The notes under the pieces were generated by a model that was not told the DNA's origin, did no database searches, and was given only the letters and a program-made list of their open reading frames with translations. A program made the position numbers and the translations under genes. Positions 18,032 through 27,469 of a stretch of DNA of 64,000 nucleotides are shown here, one piece after another. How positions within the stretch are numbered: position 1 is the stretch's first letter; each line of letters starts with the position of its first letter. This DNA comes from Sphingopyxis sp. CCNWLW2 (GTDB taxonomy: Bacteria > Pseudomonadota > Alphaproteobacteria > Sphingomonadales > Sphingomonadaceae): the NCBI RefSeq assembly GCF_037095755.1, contig NZ_JBAWKJ010000001.1, positions 616,001 to 680,000 of the forward strand, in the 5' to 3' direction.

Positions 18032-18799
18032 ATGACTGAACTTGCGGCTATCGACTTTACCGCGCTCCTGCCGTTCATCCTGATCGGTTTCGCGGCGCAG
18101 CTCGTCGACGGCGCGCTCGGCATGGCGTTCGGCGTCATCTGCAACACGTTGCTCGTCGCCGTGCTGGGCGTCCCGCCCGCAACCGCATCGGCGCGTATCC
18201 ATGTCGTCGAAATCTTCACGACGGGTGCGTCGGGGCTCAGCCATTTGTTCCATCGCAACATCGACTGGCCGCTGTTCTTCCGGCTGCTGATCCCGGGCGT
18301 CATCGGCGGCGTGCTCGGCGCCTATGTCCTTTCGTCGCTTCACGCCGACGTCGTGAAGCCCTTCGTGCTTGGTTATCTGGTGCTGATCGGCATCTGGCTG
18401 CTCATTCGCGGCCTGCTCTATCCGCCCAAGATCGCAAAACCCAAGGTCGTAGCCCCCTTGGCGGTCGTCGGCGGCTTCCTCGACGCGGCAGGCGGCGGCG
18501 GCTGGGGGCCGGTTGTGACCTCGAACCTGCTCGTCCAGGGCGGCGAGCCGCGCAAAGTGATCGGCACCGTCAACAGCGTCGAGTTCTTCCTCGCCGTTGC
18601 GGTGTCGATCGCGTTTATCGCGAACCTCGGAATCGAGGAAATCCTGGGGCCCACGCTTGGCCTGATCATCGGTGGCGTTGCGGCCGCTCCGCTCGGCGCG
18701 ATGATGGCGAAGCGCTTCTCGCCCAAGGTCATGCTCATCATGGTCGGCGTCGTGCTGATCGCAACCAGCGCCTTTGGCCTCTATCGCGCGGTGATCTGA
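18032..18799 (+). CDS. TauE/SafE family sulfite or anion exporter
   Basis: 255 residues, multi-helix membrane protein. The N-terminal repeat FILIGFAAQLVDGALGMAFG and the second repeat VGGFLDAAGGGGWGPVVTSN are the two signature halves of the TauE/SafE permease family, which move sulfite, sulfonates or other sulfur anions across the inner membrane. The substrate cannot be told from sequence. Starts MTELAAIDFTALLPFILIGF. Follows the LysR gene; sulfur-responsive control is possible but not shown. Confidence 0.9.
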   Translation: MTELAAIDFTALLPFILIGFAAQLVDGALGMAFGVICNTLLVAVLGVPPATASARIHVVEIFTTGASGLSHLFHRNIDWPLFFRLLIPGVIGGVLGAYVLSSLHADVVKPFVLGYLVLIGIWLLIRGLLYPPKIAKPKVVAPLAVVGGFLDAAGGGGWGPVVTSNLLVQGGEPRKVIGTVNSVEFFLAVAVSIAFIANLGIEEILGPTLGLIIGGVAAAPLGAMMAKRFSPKVMLIMVGVVLIATSAFGLYRAVI

Positions 18800-18801
18800 T
18801 C

Positions 18802-18821
18802 TTTCCGGCCGGCGCCGGAAA
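18802..18821. terminator. Bidirectional terminator-like hairpin
   Basis: TTTCCGGC-CGGC-GCCGGAAA, 8-bp stem, between the convergent TauE/SafE gene and the minus-strand unknown gene, touching the stop of the latter. Confidence 0.6.
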
Positions 18822-19373
18822 TTAGTTCGCGGGTTTGGTCTCGTCGATCTTGTCGACCCATTCGGGATAGAAGCTCGGTTCGCGCGCCGACCAGCCGGGC
18901 GCGGTTGCCGCGGCTTCGCTGATCGACTGGAGCAGCAGCTTGCGCTTGTCGGGGTGCAGGTGCGGCAGCGACGCCGCGGCGCAAAAGGCACCGGGCAGCC
19001 ACGGCCGCGCGTGCGCACCGAGCAGCCGTTCGTAGAGGAAGCGATAGGGTGCGAACGCGTGCAGCCGGTCCTGCCCGAGGTCGAACGCCGACACCGCGAT
19101 CAGCGGCGCCATGAAGTGTTCGAGCGCGTCGAGCCCGCTGTCGTCGGGAATATGCCCGCGAATTTCGATGAGCCGCTGATAGACGCGCGCCTGAACGCGG
19201 ATAGCGGTTTCCTCGACCATGTCGCGCGACCAGCGCGCGATCGCATCGTCGCGTTCGAGCCCGATATCGAGCGAACGGCGGATGTAGCGCTGGGTCGATG
19301 CGGGAAAGCCCGCAAACTCCTTGATCTCGGAAAGGGACAGGTCGCCTGCGGCCGGTCCTGAACGCGTCGCCAT
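18822..19373 (-). CDS. Hypothetical cytoplasmic protein
   Basis: 183 residues from the ATG at 19373, which has GGGAG seven bases upstream; a longer frame reaches 19466 and another ATG lies at 19379. No signal peptide or membrane helix. Predominantly helical, with the segments LSEIKEFAGFPASTQRYIRR and FYPEWVDKIDETKPAN at the two ends. No family recognised. Monocistronic by context, divergent from the KAS III gene. Confidence 0.75.
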   Translation of the reverse strand: MATRSGPAAGDLSLSEIKEFAGFPASTQRYIRRSLDIGLERDDAIARWSRDMVEETAIRVQARVYQRLIEIRGHIPDDSGLDALEHFMAPLIAVSAFDLGQDRLHAFAPYRFLYERLLGAHARPWLPGAFCAAASLPHLHPDKRKLLLQSISEAAATAPGWSAREPSFYPEWVDKIDETKPAN

Positions 19374-19443
19374 GGTCATGCTCCCGCTCGGCGCCCGGGG
19401 AGCCATCCCCCCGGAGGCCTGCATCAAACAGTCTGCCACCAAA

Positions 19444-19466
19444 ATGGTTAGTGACGAGTTAACCAT
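19444..19466. promoter_or_regulatory. Inverted repeat between divergent genes, CtrA-box-like
   Basis: ATGGTTA (19444-19450) and TAACCAT (19460-19466) are perfect inverted arms around nine bases. Read on the minus strand it contains TTAA-N7-CTAAC, one base away from the alphaproteobacterial CtrA consensus TTAA-N7-TTAAC. Confidence 0.3.
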
Positions 19467-19565
19467 GATGTTAGCGATCGTTCAGGCAATTTGGGGGCGT
19501 TGCGCGATGCCGCGGCGAAGCCTAATCAGCGTGGCTTGAAACCATAAGACACACGCAGGTCCACC

Positions 19566-20702
19566 ATGTCGCACACACCGCAGCCGGTCATTTCCGCAAC
19601 CGGCCTTTTCACCCCCGCCGAACGCATCTCCAACGAAGAACTTGTCGCAAGTTTTAACCAGTATGTTGCGCTGCACAATAGAGAAAATGCAGCCGCCATC
19701 GCGGCCGGCGAAATCGACGAACTGGCTGAATCGAGTGTCGAATTTATCGAGAAGGCGAGCGGCATCGGATCGCGCTTCGTCGTCGACAAGGCGGGCATTC
19801 TCGACCCCGAACATATGGCGCCGCGGATCGCCGAACGGAGCAACGACGAGCTGTCGATCCTTGCCGAAATCGGCCTCCTTGCCGCGAAGGACGCGCTGGC
19901 CCGCGCCGGGCGCGATGCGGGCGATGTCGATGCGGTGCTGTGCGCCGCGTCGAACATGCAGCGCCCCTATCCCGCGATGGCGGTCGAAATTCAGGACGCG
20001 CTCGGGATCGATGGCTTCGGGTTCGACATGAATGTCGCCTGCTCGTCGGCGACCTTCGGCATTCAGACCGCCGCCGACTATGTCCGCGCAGGCCATGCGA
20101 AAAGCGTGCTCGTCGTGAACCCGGAAATCTGCTCGGGACATTTGAACTGGCGCGATCGCGACAGCCATTTCATCTTCGGCGACGTCGCGACCGCGATCCT
20201 CGTCGAGGACAAGACCATCGCGCCCGCGGGGCACTGGGACATCCTCGGCACCAAGCTGAAAACCGTATTCTCGAACAACATCCGCAACAATTTCGGCTTC
20301 CTCAACCGCGGCCATGGCGGGATCGACCAGTCGGGACCGAAGAGCGACAAGCTTTTCGTCCAGGAAGGCCGCAAGGTGTTCAAGGAAGTCGTGCCATGGG
20401 TTGCCAATCTGATCGTCGAGCAGATGGAGGTGCTGAACCTCGAAGGCAGCGACATGCGCCGTCTGTGGCTGCACCAGGCGAACACCAACATGAACCGGCT
20501 GATCGCGCAGCGCGTGCTGGGGCATGAGGCGAGCGACGATGAAAGCCCGACGGTGCTCGACACCTATGGCAATACCTCGAGCGCCGGGTCGATCATCGCC
20601 TTCCACCTCCATCACGAGGATATGACGGCGGGCGACACGGGGCTGATCTGTTCGTTTGGTGCGGGCTATTCGGCGGGGACGGTGTTCGTTCGCAAGACCT
20701 AG
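19566..20702 (+). CDS. Beta-ketoacyl-ACP synthase III family protein
   Basis: 378 residues, longer than FabH (about 320) and matching the long KAS III-like group. Condenses an acyl-CoA starter with malonyl-ACP. The catalytic triad is intact: Cys159 in NVACSSATF, His303 in LHQANTNMNR and Asn336 in YGNTSSAG. The N-terminal ISATGLFTPAERISNEELV is typical. It may start synthesis of ordinary or special fatty acids; as there is no fab operon around it, the exact substrate is unknown. Followed by a paired-hairpin element. Confidence 0.9.
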   Translation: MSHTPQPVISATGLFTPAERISNEELVASFNQYVALHNRENAAAIAAGEIDELAESSVEFIEKASGIGSRFVVDKAGILDPEHMAPRIAERSNDELSILAEIGLLAAKDALARAGRDAGDVDAVLCAASNMQRPYPAMAVEIQDALGIDGFGFDMNVACSSATFGIQTAADYVRAGHAKSVLVVNPEICSGHLNWRDRDSHFIFGDVATAILVEDKTIAPAGHWDILGTKLKTVFSNNIRNNFGFLNRGHGGIDQSGPKSDKLFVQEGRKVFKEVVPWVANLIVEQMEVLNLEGSDMRRLWLHQANTNMNRLIAQRVLGHEASDDESPTVLDTYGNTSSAGSIIAFHLHHEDMTAGDTGLICSFGAGYSAGTVFVRKT

Positions 20703-20708
20703 GGCTTG

Positions 20709-20790
20709 TGCCCCTGCGAAAGCAGGGGCCCATCTCCGGTGGGCCCGATTTAGAGCTGGCGGGAGATGGGTCCCCGCCTTCGCGGGGACA
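20709..20790. repeat. Paired-hairpin intergenic element, family 1, copy A
   Basis: Two hairpins, CCCCTGC-GAAA-GCAGGGG (20711-20728) and TCCCCGC-CTTC-GCGGGGA (20771-20788), enclose a further inverted pair CCCATCTCC (20729-20737) and GGAGATGGG (20762-20770). The two arms are therefore diverged inverted copies of one 30-base unit. Related elements lie at 29194-29279 and 50391-50478. Confidence 0.8.
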
Positions 20791-20816
20791 CGCGACTTAA
20801 AAGAGCGTCCGCTGCC

Positions 20817-21899
20817 TCACGGCACAAACGTAGTGAACAGGTAGATCGCGAACAGCATCAGGTGGATCACCCCCTGCAGCACCGTGGTGCGCCCGTTCGC
20901 GAGCGTCTGCACCGACACGATCAGCGACAGGAACAAGAGCACGGTCGATTTGGCGTCGAGCCCGAGGCTGATCGGCATATCGGTCATAATCGACAGGATC
21001 GCGACCGCCGGGATGGTGAGGCCGATCGTTGCGAGCGCCGAACCGAGCGCGAGATTGAGGCTGGTCTGGAGCCGGTCGGCCTTCGCCGCACGCACCGCCG
21101 CGAGACCTTCGGGCGCGAGGATCAGCGCCGCGATCAGCACACCGAGCACCGCGGGCGGCGCGCCCCAGTCGGCGAGCAGCGCGCCCATGATTGGCGACAG
21201 GTTTTTCGCAAGCAGCACGACCGCGACGAGGCTGGCGAGCAGCAATGCGCCCGAAATCGCGGTGCGCTGGACGCTCGGCGGCGCGGCGTGCGCGTCGGGC
21301 TCATCCTGCGCTTCGCCGTCGGGAAGGAAATAGTCGCGGTGCCGCACGGTCTGCACCAACGCGAAGGTGCCGTAGAGGATCAGCGACACCACCGCGACGA
21401 AACCAAGCTGCGTCGCCGAATAAAAGGGGCCCGGCACGCTCGACGTGAAGTTGGGGAGGACGAGCGTCACGACGGTGAGCACCGTCAGCGTCGCAAGCGC
21501 GGCGCCGATTCCGGTGCGCTGGAAACGCTGTTCATGGTGGCGGATCGCGCCGCTCAGCAGGCACAGGCCCATCAAGAGGTTCAGGATCACCATCACCGCC
21601 GCGAACACCGTGTCGCGCGCGAGCGACTGCGCCTTTTCGGGTTCGGCCTGCATCAAGGTCAGGATCAGCCCGACCTCGATCACCGTCACCGCGAGCGCGA
21701 GGATCAATGTGCCGAACGGTTCGCCGACGCGGTGCGCGATGACCTCGGCATGGTGGACCGCCGCGACGACCGCACCCGCGAGAATGAACGCCACCACCCA
21801 CGCATTGAGCGGCATCGCGAGGCTCGCCATCGCGGCAACAAAGCCGAGGACCGGAAAAATATCGTTGGTGCGGTCGGCGAGACGGAGTTTCGAGGTCAT
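20817..21899 (-). CDS. Calcium/cation:proton antiporter (CaCA superfamily)
   Basis: 360 residues, about eleven hydrophobic helices in two halves. The conserved alpha-repeat motifs are present: GEPFGTLILALAVTVIEVGL in the first half and LILAPEGLAAVRAAKADRLQ followed by NLALGSALATIGLTIP in the second. These acidic repeats define Ca2+/H+ (ChaA-type) antiporters of the inner membrane. The N-terminus MTSKLRLADRTNDIFPVLGF fits. It follows hisF on the same strand, 48 bases away, but is functionally unrelated. Confidence 0.9.
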   Translation of the reverse strand: MTSKLRLADRTNDIFPVLGFVAAMASLAMPLNAWVVAFILAGAVVAAVHHAEVIAHRVGEPFGTLILALAVTVIEVGLILTLMQAEPEKAQSLARDTVFAAVMVILNLLMGLCLLSGAIRHHEQRFQRTGIGAALATLTVLTVVTLVLPNFTSSVPGPFYSATQLGFVAVVSLILYGTFALVQTVRHRDYFLPDGEAQDEPDAHAAPPSVQRTAISGALLLASLVAVVLLAKNLSPIMGALLADWGAPPAVLGVLIAALILAPEGLAAVRAAKADRLQTSLNLALGSALATIGLTIPAVAILSIMTDMPISLGLDAKSTVLLFLSLIVSVQTLANGRTTVLQGVIHLMLFAIYLFTTFVP

Positions 21900-21947
21900 G
21901 GGGCTTTTATTACAGCCCCCTTTCCGCCTGACTACCCCGCGCGCGGA

Positions 21948-22712
21948 TTAATGTGCGCGAACGGGCAATCCGGCGGCGGCGAGCCGCGCGTGCGCTTCGG
22001 CGACGGTCGCTTCGCCGAAATGAAAGATGCTCGCGGCGAGCACCGCGCTCGCGCCGCCCTGGATCACGCCGGCGACGAGATGGTCGAGATTGCCGACACC
22101 GCCCGATGCAATCACCGGTACGCTGACCGCATCGGCGATCGCGCGCGTGAGCGTCAGGTCGTAACCGTCCTTGGTGCCGTCGCGGTCCATCGAAGTGACG
22201 AGCAATTCGCCCGCGCCGAGTTCGGCAAGCCGGACAGCATGTTCCAGCGCGTCGATGCCGGTCGACTTGCGCCCGCCGTGGGTGAAGATTTCCCAGCGGC
22301 CGTCTTCGACGCGGCGCGCATCGATGCTGCCGACCGCGCATTGGCTGCCAAAACGGTCGGCGATGTCGGCGACGAGCTCGGGCCGCGCGACCGCGGCGCT
22401 GTTCACCGCGACCTTGTCGGCGCCCGCGAGCAGCAGCGCGCGCGCATCGTCGGCGCTGCGCACCCCGCCGCCGACGGTGAGCGGCATGAAACAAACTTCG
22501 GCAGTGCGGCTGACCATGTCGAGCAAGGTGCCGCGCCCCTGATGGCTGGCGCTGATGTCGAGGAAGCAAAGCTCGTCGGCGCCCGCAGCGTCATAGGCAC
22601 GTGCGGCCTCGACCGGGTCGCCCGCATCGCGCAGGTCGACGAAATTGACCCCCTTCACGACGCGTCCGTCGGCGACGTCGAGGCAGGGAATGACGCGGAC
22701 GCGGACGGTCAC
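21948..22712 (-). CDS. hisF: Imidazole glycerol phosphate synthase cyclase subunit HisF
   Basis: 254 residues from a GTG at 22712. With HisH makes IGP and AICAR in histidine synthesis. TIM-barrel start [20 protein letters not shown] with the catalytic Asp in CLDV, and later [19 protein letters not shown] motif ([12 protein letters not shown]). An in-frame ATG at 22727 lies in the loop of a repeat hairpin; the GTG is preferred because GGGAGGGGAG lies just before it. That Shine-Dalgarno-like sequence is the right arm of the intergenic hairpin element. Confidence 0.95.
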   Translation of the reverse strand: MTVRVRVIPCLDVADGRVVKGVNFVDLRDAGDPVEAARAYDAAGADELCFLDISASHQGRGTLLDMVSRTAEVCFMPLTVGGGVRSADDARALLLAGADKVAVNSAAVARPELVADIADRFGSQCAVGSIDARRVEDGRWEIFTHGGRKSTGIDALEHAVRLAELGAGELLVTSMDRDGTKDGYDLTLTRAIADAVSVPVIASGGVGNLDHLVAGVIQGGASAVLAASIFHFGEATVAEAHARLAAAGLPVRAH

Positions 22713-22717
22713 CTGCT

Positions 22718-22814
22718 CCCCTCCCATTTATGGGAGGGGTTGGGGGAGGGCTTGTTTCGGGAGGGAAGCATTGTCGACATGCCCTCCCCTAACCCCTCCC
22801 GCCAGCGGGAGGGG
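22718..22814. repeat. Paired-hairpin intergenic element, family 2, copy A
   Basis: Left hairpin CCCCTCCCAT-TT-ATGGGAGGGG (22718-22739), then TTGGGGGAGGGC; mirrored on the right by GCCCTCCCCTAA and the hairpin CCCCTCCCGC-CA-GCGGGAGGGG (22793-22814). It sits between hisA and hisF, contributes the last residues and stop of hisA, and gives the ribosome binding site of hisF. A second copy lies at 30525-30615. Confidence 0.85.
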
Positions 22815-23544
22815 AATTTCCCGCCGCGATCGCTTCGGCGAGGTCGAGCCGGCCGTCGTAGAGCGCGCGGCCGGTGATCACGCCTTCGATGCCATCGGCG
22901 ACATGCGGGCGCAGCGCATGGATGTCGTTTATATCGGCAACCCCGCCCGACGCGATCACGGGGATGGCGACCGCCTGCGCCAGCGCGACGGTCGCTTCGA
23001 CATTGCAGCCCTTGAGCAGCCCGTCGCGCCCGACATCGGTGAAGAGCAGCGCCGCGACGCCGGCATCCTCGAAGCGGCGCGCGAGATCCTCGACGCGCAC
23101 GTCCGAGACATCGGCCCAGCCCTCGGTCGCGACCATGCCGTCGCGCGCGTCGACGCCGACGACGATGCGGCCCGGCAAATCGCGCGCGGCGGTTTTGACG
23201 AATTCGGGATCCTTCAGCGCCGCCGTGCCGATAATCACCCGCTCGACGCCGAGCGCGAGCCAGCGGTCGACGCTGGCGCGATCACGGATGCCTCCGCCAA
23301 CCTGCACCTTGCCCGAAAAGGCCGCGATGATGCTTTCGACCGCCGCGCCGTTGACGCTTTCGCCCGCAAAGGCGCCGTCGAGATCGACGACATGCAGGTG
23401 CGATGCCCCTGCCTCGGCGAACAGCCGCGCCTGCGCGGCGGGATCGTCGCCATAGACGGTTGCGCGCGCCATATCGCCCTCGGCGAGCCGCACGACCTGT
23501 CCGCGCTTGAGATCGATCGCGGGGAAGATGGTCAGGGCCGCCAC
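22789..23544 (-). CDS. hisA: Phosphoribosylformimino-AICAR ribotide isomerase HisA
   Basis: 251 residues. Isomerises ProFAR to PRFAR, fourth step of histidine synthesis. TIM barrel with [24 protein letters not shown] and [14 protein letters not shown]. The start overlaps hisH by 13 bases. Odd feature: after the expected end of the barrel (DLAEAIAAG) the frame enters the family 2 repeat, which encodes the tail NSPPAGGRG and the TAG stop at 22791-22789, so the C-terminus is repeat-derived. Confidence 0.95.
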   Translation of the reverse strand: MAALTIFPAIDLKRGQVVRLAEGDMARATVYGDDPAAQARLFAEAGASHLHVVDLDGAFAGESVNGAAVESIIAAFSGKVQVGGGIRDRASVDRWLALGVERVIIGTAALKDPEFVKTAARDLPGRIVVGVDARDGMVATEGWADVSDVRVEDLARRFEDAGVAALLFTDVGRDGLLKGCNVEATVALAQAVAIPVIASGGVADINDIHALRPHVADGIEGVITGRALYDGRLDLAEAIAAGNSPPAGGRG

Positions 23545-24140
23545 TTCAGGAACCTTTCGAGCGTCGCGAGGCCATAGGCCTGGCTTTTTTCGGGATGATA
23601 TTGAACGCCGACGATATTGTCTTTCGCCACCGCGGCGACGAACGGCCCGCCATGGTTACTGGTCGCGGCGACATCGACCGCGTCGGTGAAATGATAGCCG
23701 TGGAGATAATAGGCCTCGCCCGCGGCGATCACCGGATGCGCGAAGCTGGGCACGACGTCGTTCCAGCCCATGTGCGGGATGCGGAGGCCGGGCGCCGGAT
23801 CGAACGCACGCACCGTGCCGGTAATCCATCCGAGCCCTTCGTGCCGCCCATGCTCCTCGCCCGCATCGGCGAGCAATTGCATGCCGACGCAGATGCCGAG
23901 GAAGGGGGCGCCCTCGCCGCGTACGCGCTGCTCCATGGCGGCGACTAGCCCGTCGATCGCCGACAGTCCGTTCATGCAAGCGGCGAACGCCCCGACGCCG
24001 GGCAGCACGATGCGGTCGGCCTTCGCGACGACGTCGGGATCGGCCGTGACGGCGACATTCTCCGCGCCCGCCGCGACGAGCGCATTATGCACCGAGCGAA
24101 GATTGCCCGCGCCATAGTCGATCAGGGCAATGATACTCAT
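23532..24140 (-). CDS. hisH: Imidazole glycerol phosphate synthase amidotransferase subunit HisH
   Basis: 202 residues. Class I glutamine amidotransferase that feeds ammonia to HisF. Triad visible: Cys in [12 protein letters not shown], and His and Glu in [10 protein letters not shown]-terminus [18 protein letters not shown] is standard. Lies between hisB (9-base gap) and hisA (13-base overlap) in the hisBHAF operon. Confidence 0.96.
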   Translation of the reverse strand: MSIIALIDYGAGNLRSVHNALVAAGAENVAVTADPDVVAKADRIVLPGVGAFAACMNGLSAIDGLVAAMEQRVRGEGAPFLGICVGMQLLADAGEEHGRHEGLGWITGTVRAFDPAPGLRIPHMGWNDVVPSFAHPVIAAGEAYYLHGYHFTDAVDVAATSNHGGPFVAAVAKDNIVGVQYHPEKSQAYGLATLERFLKWRP

Positions 24141-24149
24141 CGGCTGGTC

Positions 24150-24737
24150 CTACAGGACGCCCTTCGTGCTAGGGATCGCATCGCCCTTGCGCGGGTCGAT
24201 TTCCACCGCCTGGCGCAGCGCTCTGGCAAGAGCCTTGTACATGCTTTCGGCGATGTGATGGTTGTTCTCGCCGTACAGCATCTCGATGTGCAGCGTGATC
24301 CCCGCCGCCTGCGCGAAGCTGTGAAACCAGTGCGGGAACATCTCGGTGTCCATCTCGCCGAGCCGCGGCTGCGAGAAGGCCGACTTGTAAACGCAATGCG
24401 GGCGCCCCGAAATGTCGAGCACGCAGCGCGTCAGCGTCTCGTCCATCGGCGCGTGCGCCTCGCCATAGCGCGCGATACCGCGCTTGTCGCCGAGCGCCTT
24501 GGCCACCGCTTCGCCGAGCGCGAGCGCCGAATCCTCGACGGTGTGGTGCTGGTCGATATGAAGGTCGCCCTTCACCTGCATCGAGATGTCGATCAGCGAA
24601 TGGCGCGACAATTGCTCGACCATATGGTCGAGGAAACCGATACCGGTGGACACCGAATATTCGCCCGTTCCGTCGAGATTGACGGCGATCGCGATATCCG
24701 TTTCCTTGGTCGTGCGCTGGACGGTGGCGGTACGCAT
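24150..24737 (-). CDS. hisB: Imidazoleglycerol-phosphate dehydratase HisB
   Basis: 195 residues, monofunctional form. Removes water from IGP in a metal-dependent step. Motifs: [33 protein letters not shown] and [20 protein letters not shown], giving the metal-binding histidines. The frame is open to 24812 but [15 protein letters not shown] at 24737 is the normal start. First gene of the his operon, divergent from sspB with 86 bases between. Confidence 0.96.
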   Translation of the reverse strand: MRTATVQRTTKETDIAIAVNLDGTGEYSVSTGIGFLDHMVEQLSRHSLIDISMQVKGDLHIDQHHTVEDSALALGEAVAKALGDKRGIARYGEAHAPMDETLTRCVLDISGRPHCVYKSAFSQPRLGEMDTEMFPHWFHSFAQAAGITLHIEMLYGENNHHIAESMYKALARALRQAVEIDPRKGDAIPSTKGVL

Positions 24738-24823
24738 GGCGCCCCCATAGCACCCACTTTTCACAGCGCAAGGCGACTCTCCCCTCTTGACCCCCGCGCG
24801 GCGCGCGTTCATCCCCTCGCCCC

Positions 24824-25306
24824 ATGAGTGACGATGTACGCGACAGCCTGATTCCCTATGACGAAATCGTGCAGGACGCGCTGCGCGCCGTGGTCGGCCG
24901 CGTACTCAGCCAGATCGTCGGCTATGACAGCCTGCCCGGCGAACATCATTTCTATATCACCTTCAAGACGCAGGCCGTCGGGGTCGATATTCCGGCGCAT
25001 CTGATCGCCAAATTTCCCGACGAAATGACGATCGTGCTGCAAAACCGTTTCTGGGACCTGAAGGTCGAGGACGATCATTTCAGCGTCGGCCTGTCGTTCA
25101 ACCAGACGCCGTCGATCCTCACCATCCCCTATGCCGCGATCACCGCCTTCGTCGATCCGTCGGTCGATTTCGGGCTGCAGTTCCAGGTCAGCGACGACGA
25201 CGAGACGCAGCCCGAGCCGCATGACGAGGCCGACAACGACCGTCCCGAGGTTACGACCGAGGATGGATCGAATGTCGTGACGGTGGATTTCGGCAAGAAG
25301 CGATAG
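24824..25306 (+). CDS. sspB: SspB-family stringent starvation / ClpXP adaptor protein
   Basis: 160 residues. Delivers ssrA-tagged peptides to ClpXP. The alphaproteobacterial SspB layout is present: [40 protein letters not shown] and [19 protein letters not shown], then an acidic linker and the basic C-terminal tail [10 protein letters not shown], which in this family binds ClpX. Starts [20 protein letters not shown]. Followed by a small membrane protein after 4 bases. Confidence 0.93.
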   Translation: MSDDVRDSLIPYDEIVQDALRAVVGRVLSQIVGYDSLPGEHHFYITFKTQAVGVDIPAHLIAKFPDEMTIVLQNRFWDLKVEDDHFSVGLSFNQTPSILTIPYAAITAFVDPSVDFGLQFQVSDDDETQPEPHDEADNDRPEVTTEDGSNVVTVDFGKKR

Positions 25307-25310
25307 CGCG

Positions 25311-25622
25311 ATGGGCCCGCTCTGGCCCCCGAGCCGTTTTTGGCAATATTGGTCGCTCGCGGGCATGGTCGTGCTCACCGCCGCCTTCTGGTGGGGGGTC
25401 GAGGGCTATACGCTGTTCGAAGAGGCCACCACCCGCGGACCGATTGCCGACGGGCTGCTGCGTTTCAGCTTGCTGATTCTGACCCCCGCGCTCGTGCTCG
25501 CGTGGCTCGCCGCCGCCTGGCTGCGCCGCCGCGTCGGCGAAGGTGGATATTGGCAAATGCTGGGGCTCGTCGCGATGATCTGGGCGGGGTCGGTGCTGGT
25601 GACGAGGATGCTGGTCATATGA
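25311..25622 (+). CDS. Small hypothetical membrane protein
   Basis: 103 residues with about three hydrophobic helices ([57 protein letters not shown]). No family recognised. Sits between sspB and fumC; its stop overlaps the fumC ATG as ATGA, which supports it as a real translated gene. Confidence 0.75.
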   Translation: MGPLWPPSRFWQYWSLAGMVVLTAAFWWGVEGYTLFEEATTRGPIADGLLRFSLLILTPALVLAWLAAAWLRRRVGEGGYWQMLGLVAMIWAGSVLVTRMLVI

Positions 25623-27016
25623 GTGCAACGCGTATCGAAAGCGACAGTATCGGCGAGATCGAAGTTTCCGCCGACGCCTATTGGGGCGCGCAGACCGAGC
25701 GCAGCCGGCACAATTTCGCCTTCCCGGCGCACGAGCGCATGCCGATGCCGATCGTTCACGCGCTCGCGCGGATCAAGGGCGCGGCGGCGCGGGTCAATCG
25801 CAGCCACGGGCTCGATGCCGGTCTCGCCGACGCGATCGACGCCGCGGCCGAAGCCGTCGCCCACGGCCGCCATGACGACCAGTTCCCGCTCGCGATCTGG
25901 CAGACGGGCAGCGGCACACAATCGAACATGAATGCCAATGAGGTGATCGCAGGGCTGGCCAACGAGGCGCTCGCCGGGACGCGCGGGGGCAAGTCGCCCG
26001 TCCACCCGAACGATCATGTCAACATGGGCCAGTCGTCGAACGACAGCTTCCCGACCGCGCTGCACGTCGCGGTCGCGGTCGAGACGACCGCGCGGTTGCT
26101 GCCGTCGCTGATCGAGCTGACCGGCGCGCTCGCCGCCAAAGCGGACGCATGGGGCGATATCGTCAAGATTGGCCGCACCCATTTGCAGGATGCGACGCCG
26201 CTGACGCTCGGCCAGGAATTCTCCGGCTATGCCCAGCAGCTCACCGCGTGCCGCGCGCGGATCGAAGGCGCGCTCGCTCACGATATCTGCAAGCTCGCGC
26301 AGGGCGGCACCGCGGTTGGCACCGGGCTCAACGCCCCCGCCGGCTTCGATGTCGCGATCGCCGCCGAGCTGTCGAAAAGCACCGGCATCGCGTTCGAACC
26401 CGCGCCGAACAAGTTCGAGGCGCTGGGGTCGAACGACGGGCTTGTCTTCTTTTCGGGCGCGCTGAACACGCTCGCCGTCGCGCTAACCAAGATCGCGAAC
26501 GATATTCGTCTGCTCGGTTCAGGCCCGCGCGCAGGGCTGAGCGAACTTGACCTGCCCGCGAATGAACCCGGCAGCTCGATCATGCCGGGCAAAGTCAACC
26601 CGACGCAGTGCGAGATGCTGACGATGGTCGCGGCGCAGGTCATCGGCAACCATCAGGCGGTCACCGTCGGGGGCCTTCAGGGCCACCTCGAACTCAATGT
26701 GTTCAAGCCGCTGATCGGGTCGAATGTGCTGCGCTCGATCGAGCTGCTCGCGATCGGCATGGCGGGCTTCACCGAACATTGCGTCGTCGGGATCGAACCC
26801 AATCGCACGCGCATCGACGAGCTGATGAACCGCTCGCTGATGCTGGTTACTGCGCTCGCGCCCGAAATCGGCTATGACAAGGCCGCGAAGATCGCCAAGC
26901 ACGCGCATGAAACGGGCAGCACGCTGAAGGAAGCGGCGCTGGATCTCGGCTATGTCGATGCGGCGACATTTGATCGGGTGGTCGACCCGCGCGCGATGCT
27001 CGGGCGCGAGGGCTGA
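25619..27016 (+). CDS. fumC: Class II fumarate hydratase FumC
   Basis: 465 residues. Reversible fumarate/malate conversion in the TCA cycle. Family signature [15 protein letters not shown], plus [16 protein letters not shown] and [14 protein letters not shown]. The frame is open upstream through the small membrane gene, but the ATG at 25619 gives [20 protein letters not shown], the usual start. Overlaps the preceding gene by 4 bases. Confidence 0.96.
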   Translation: MSATRIESDSIGEIEVSADAYWGAQTERSRHNFAFPAHERMPMPIVHALARIKGAAARVNRSHGLDAGLADAIDAAAEAVAHGRHDDQFPLAIWQTGSGTQSNMNANEVIAGLANEALAGTRGGKSPVHPNDHVNMGQSSNDSFPTALHVAVAVETTARLLPSLIELTGALAAKADAWGDIVKIGRTHLQDATPLTLGQEFSGYAQQLTACRARIEGALAHDICKLAQGGTAVGTGLNAPAGFDVAIAAELSKSTGIAFEPAPNKFEALGSNDGLVFFSGALNTLAVALTKIANDIRLLGSGPRAGLSELDLPANEPGSSIMPGKVNPTQCEMLTMVAAQVIGNHQAVTVGGLQGHLELNVFKPLIGSNVLRSIELLAIGMAGFTEHCVVGIEPNRTRIDELMNRSLMLVTALAPEIGYDKAAKIAKHAHETGSTLKEAALDLGYVDAATFDRVVDPRAMLGREG

Positions 27017-27061
27017 CGGGAACCCGCGGGGCCTTCCGGGGATTGATGAGGGGAAGGAGAG

Positions 27062-27436
27062 ATGAAGATGATCGGTCGCATCGTAGGCGGCGTTCTCGGC
27101 AGCGCCATCGGACGCCAGAAAGGCAATCATCCGCTCGCGGGCGCAGTGATCGGCGCGGGCACGCTCTTCGCGGCGCGGCGGCTCTTTCCGCAGCGTTACG
27201 CCGTGCTCGCCGCGACCGTCGCGGCGGGCTATCTCACCAAGAAATGGGCCGAGCGCGCCGAGGCACGCAAGGCGGCGGCCGAGGCGCATGCGCTCGACCC
27301 CGAACTCGCGAATGCGGGCGTGGTCGATATCTATGCCGGCACCGCCAAAATACCGACCGACGGGCAGACGATCGGCGATGCCCTGCCGCCCGCGATTCCG
27401 CTCGAAGGAAACGGTCGCAGCAGCTCACTGCATTGA
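27062..27436 (+). CDS. Hypothetical glycine-rich small protein
   Basis: 124 residues. N-terminal MKMIGRIVGGVLGSAIGRQK and AGAVIGAGTLFAARRLFP resemble glycine-zipper membrane segments; the C-terminal half is hydrophilic (AERAEARKAAAEAHALDPEL). No family recognised. An AGGAGAG stretch upstream is a good ribosome binding site. It follows fumC by 45 bases. Confidence 0.75.
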   Translation: MKMIGRIVGGVLGSAIGRQKGNHPLAGAVIGAGTLFAARRLFPQRYAVLAATVAAGYLTKKWAERAEARKAAAEAHALDPELANAGVVDIYAGTAKIPTDGQTIGDALPPAIPLEGNGRSSSLH

Positions 27437-27469
27437 GCCCGCTTTCTCCGGGTTAACCTGATCCTCACC

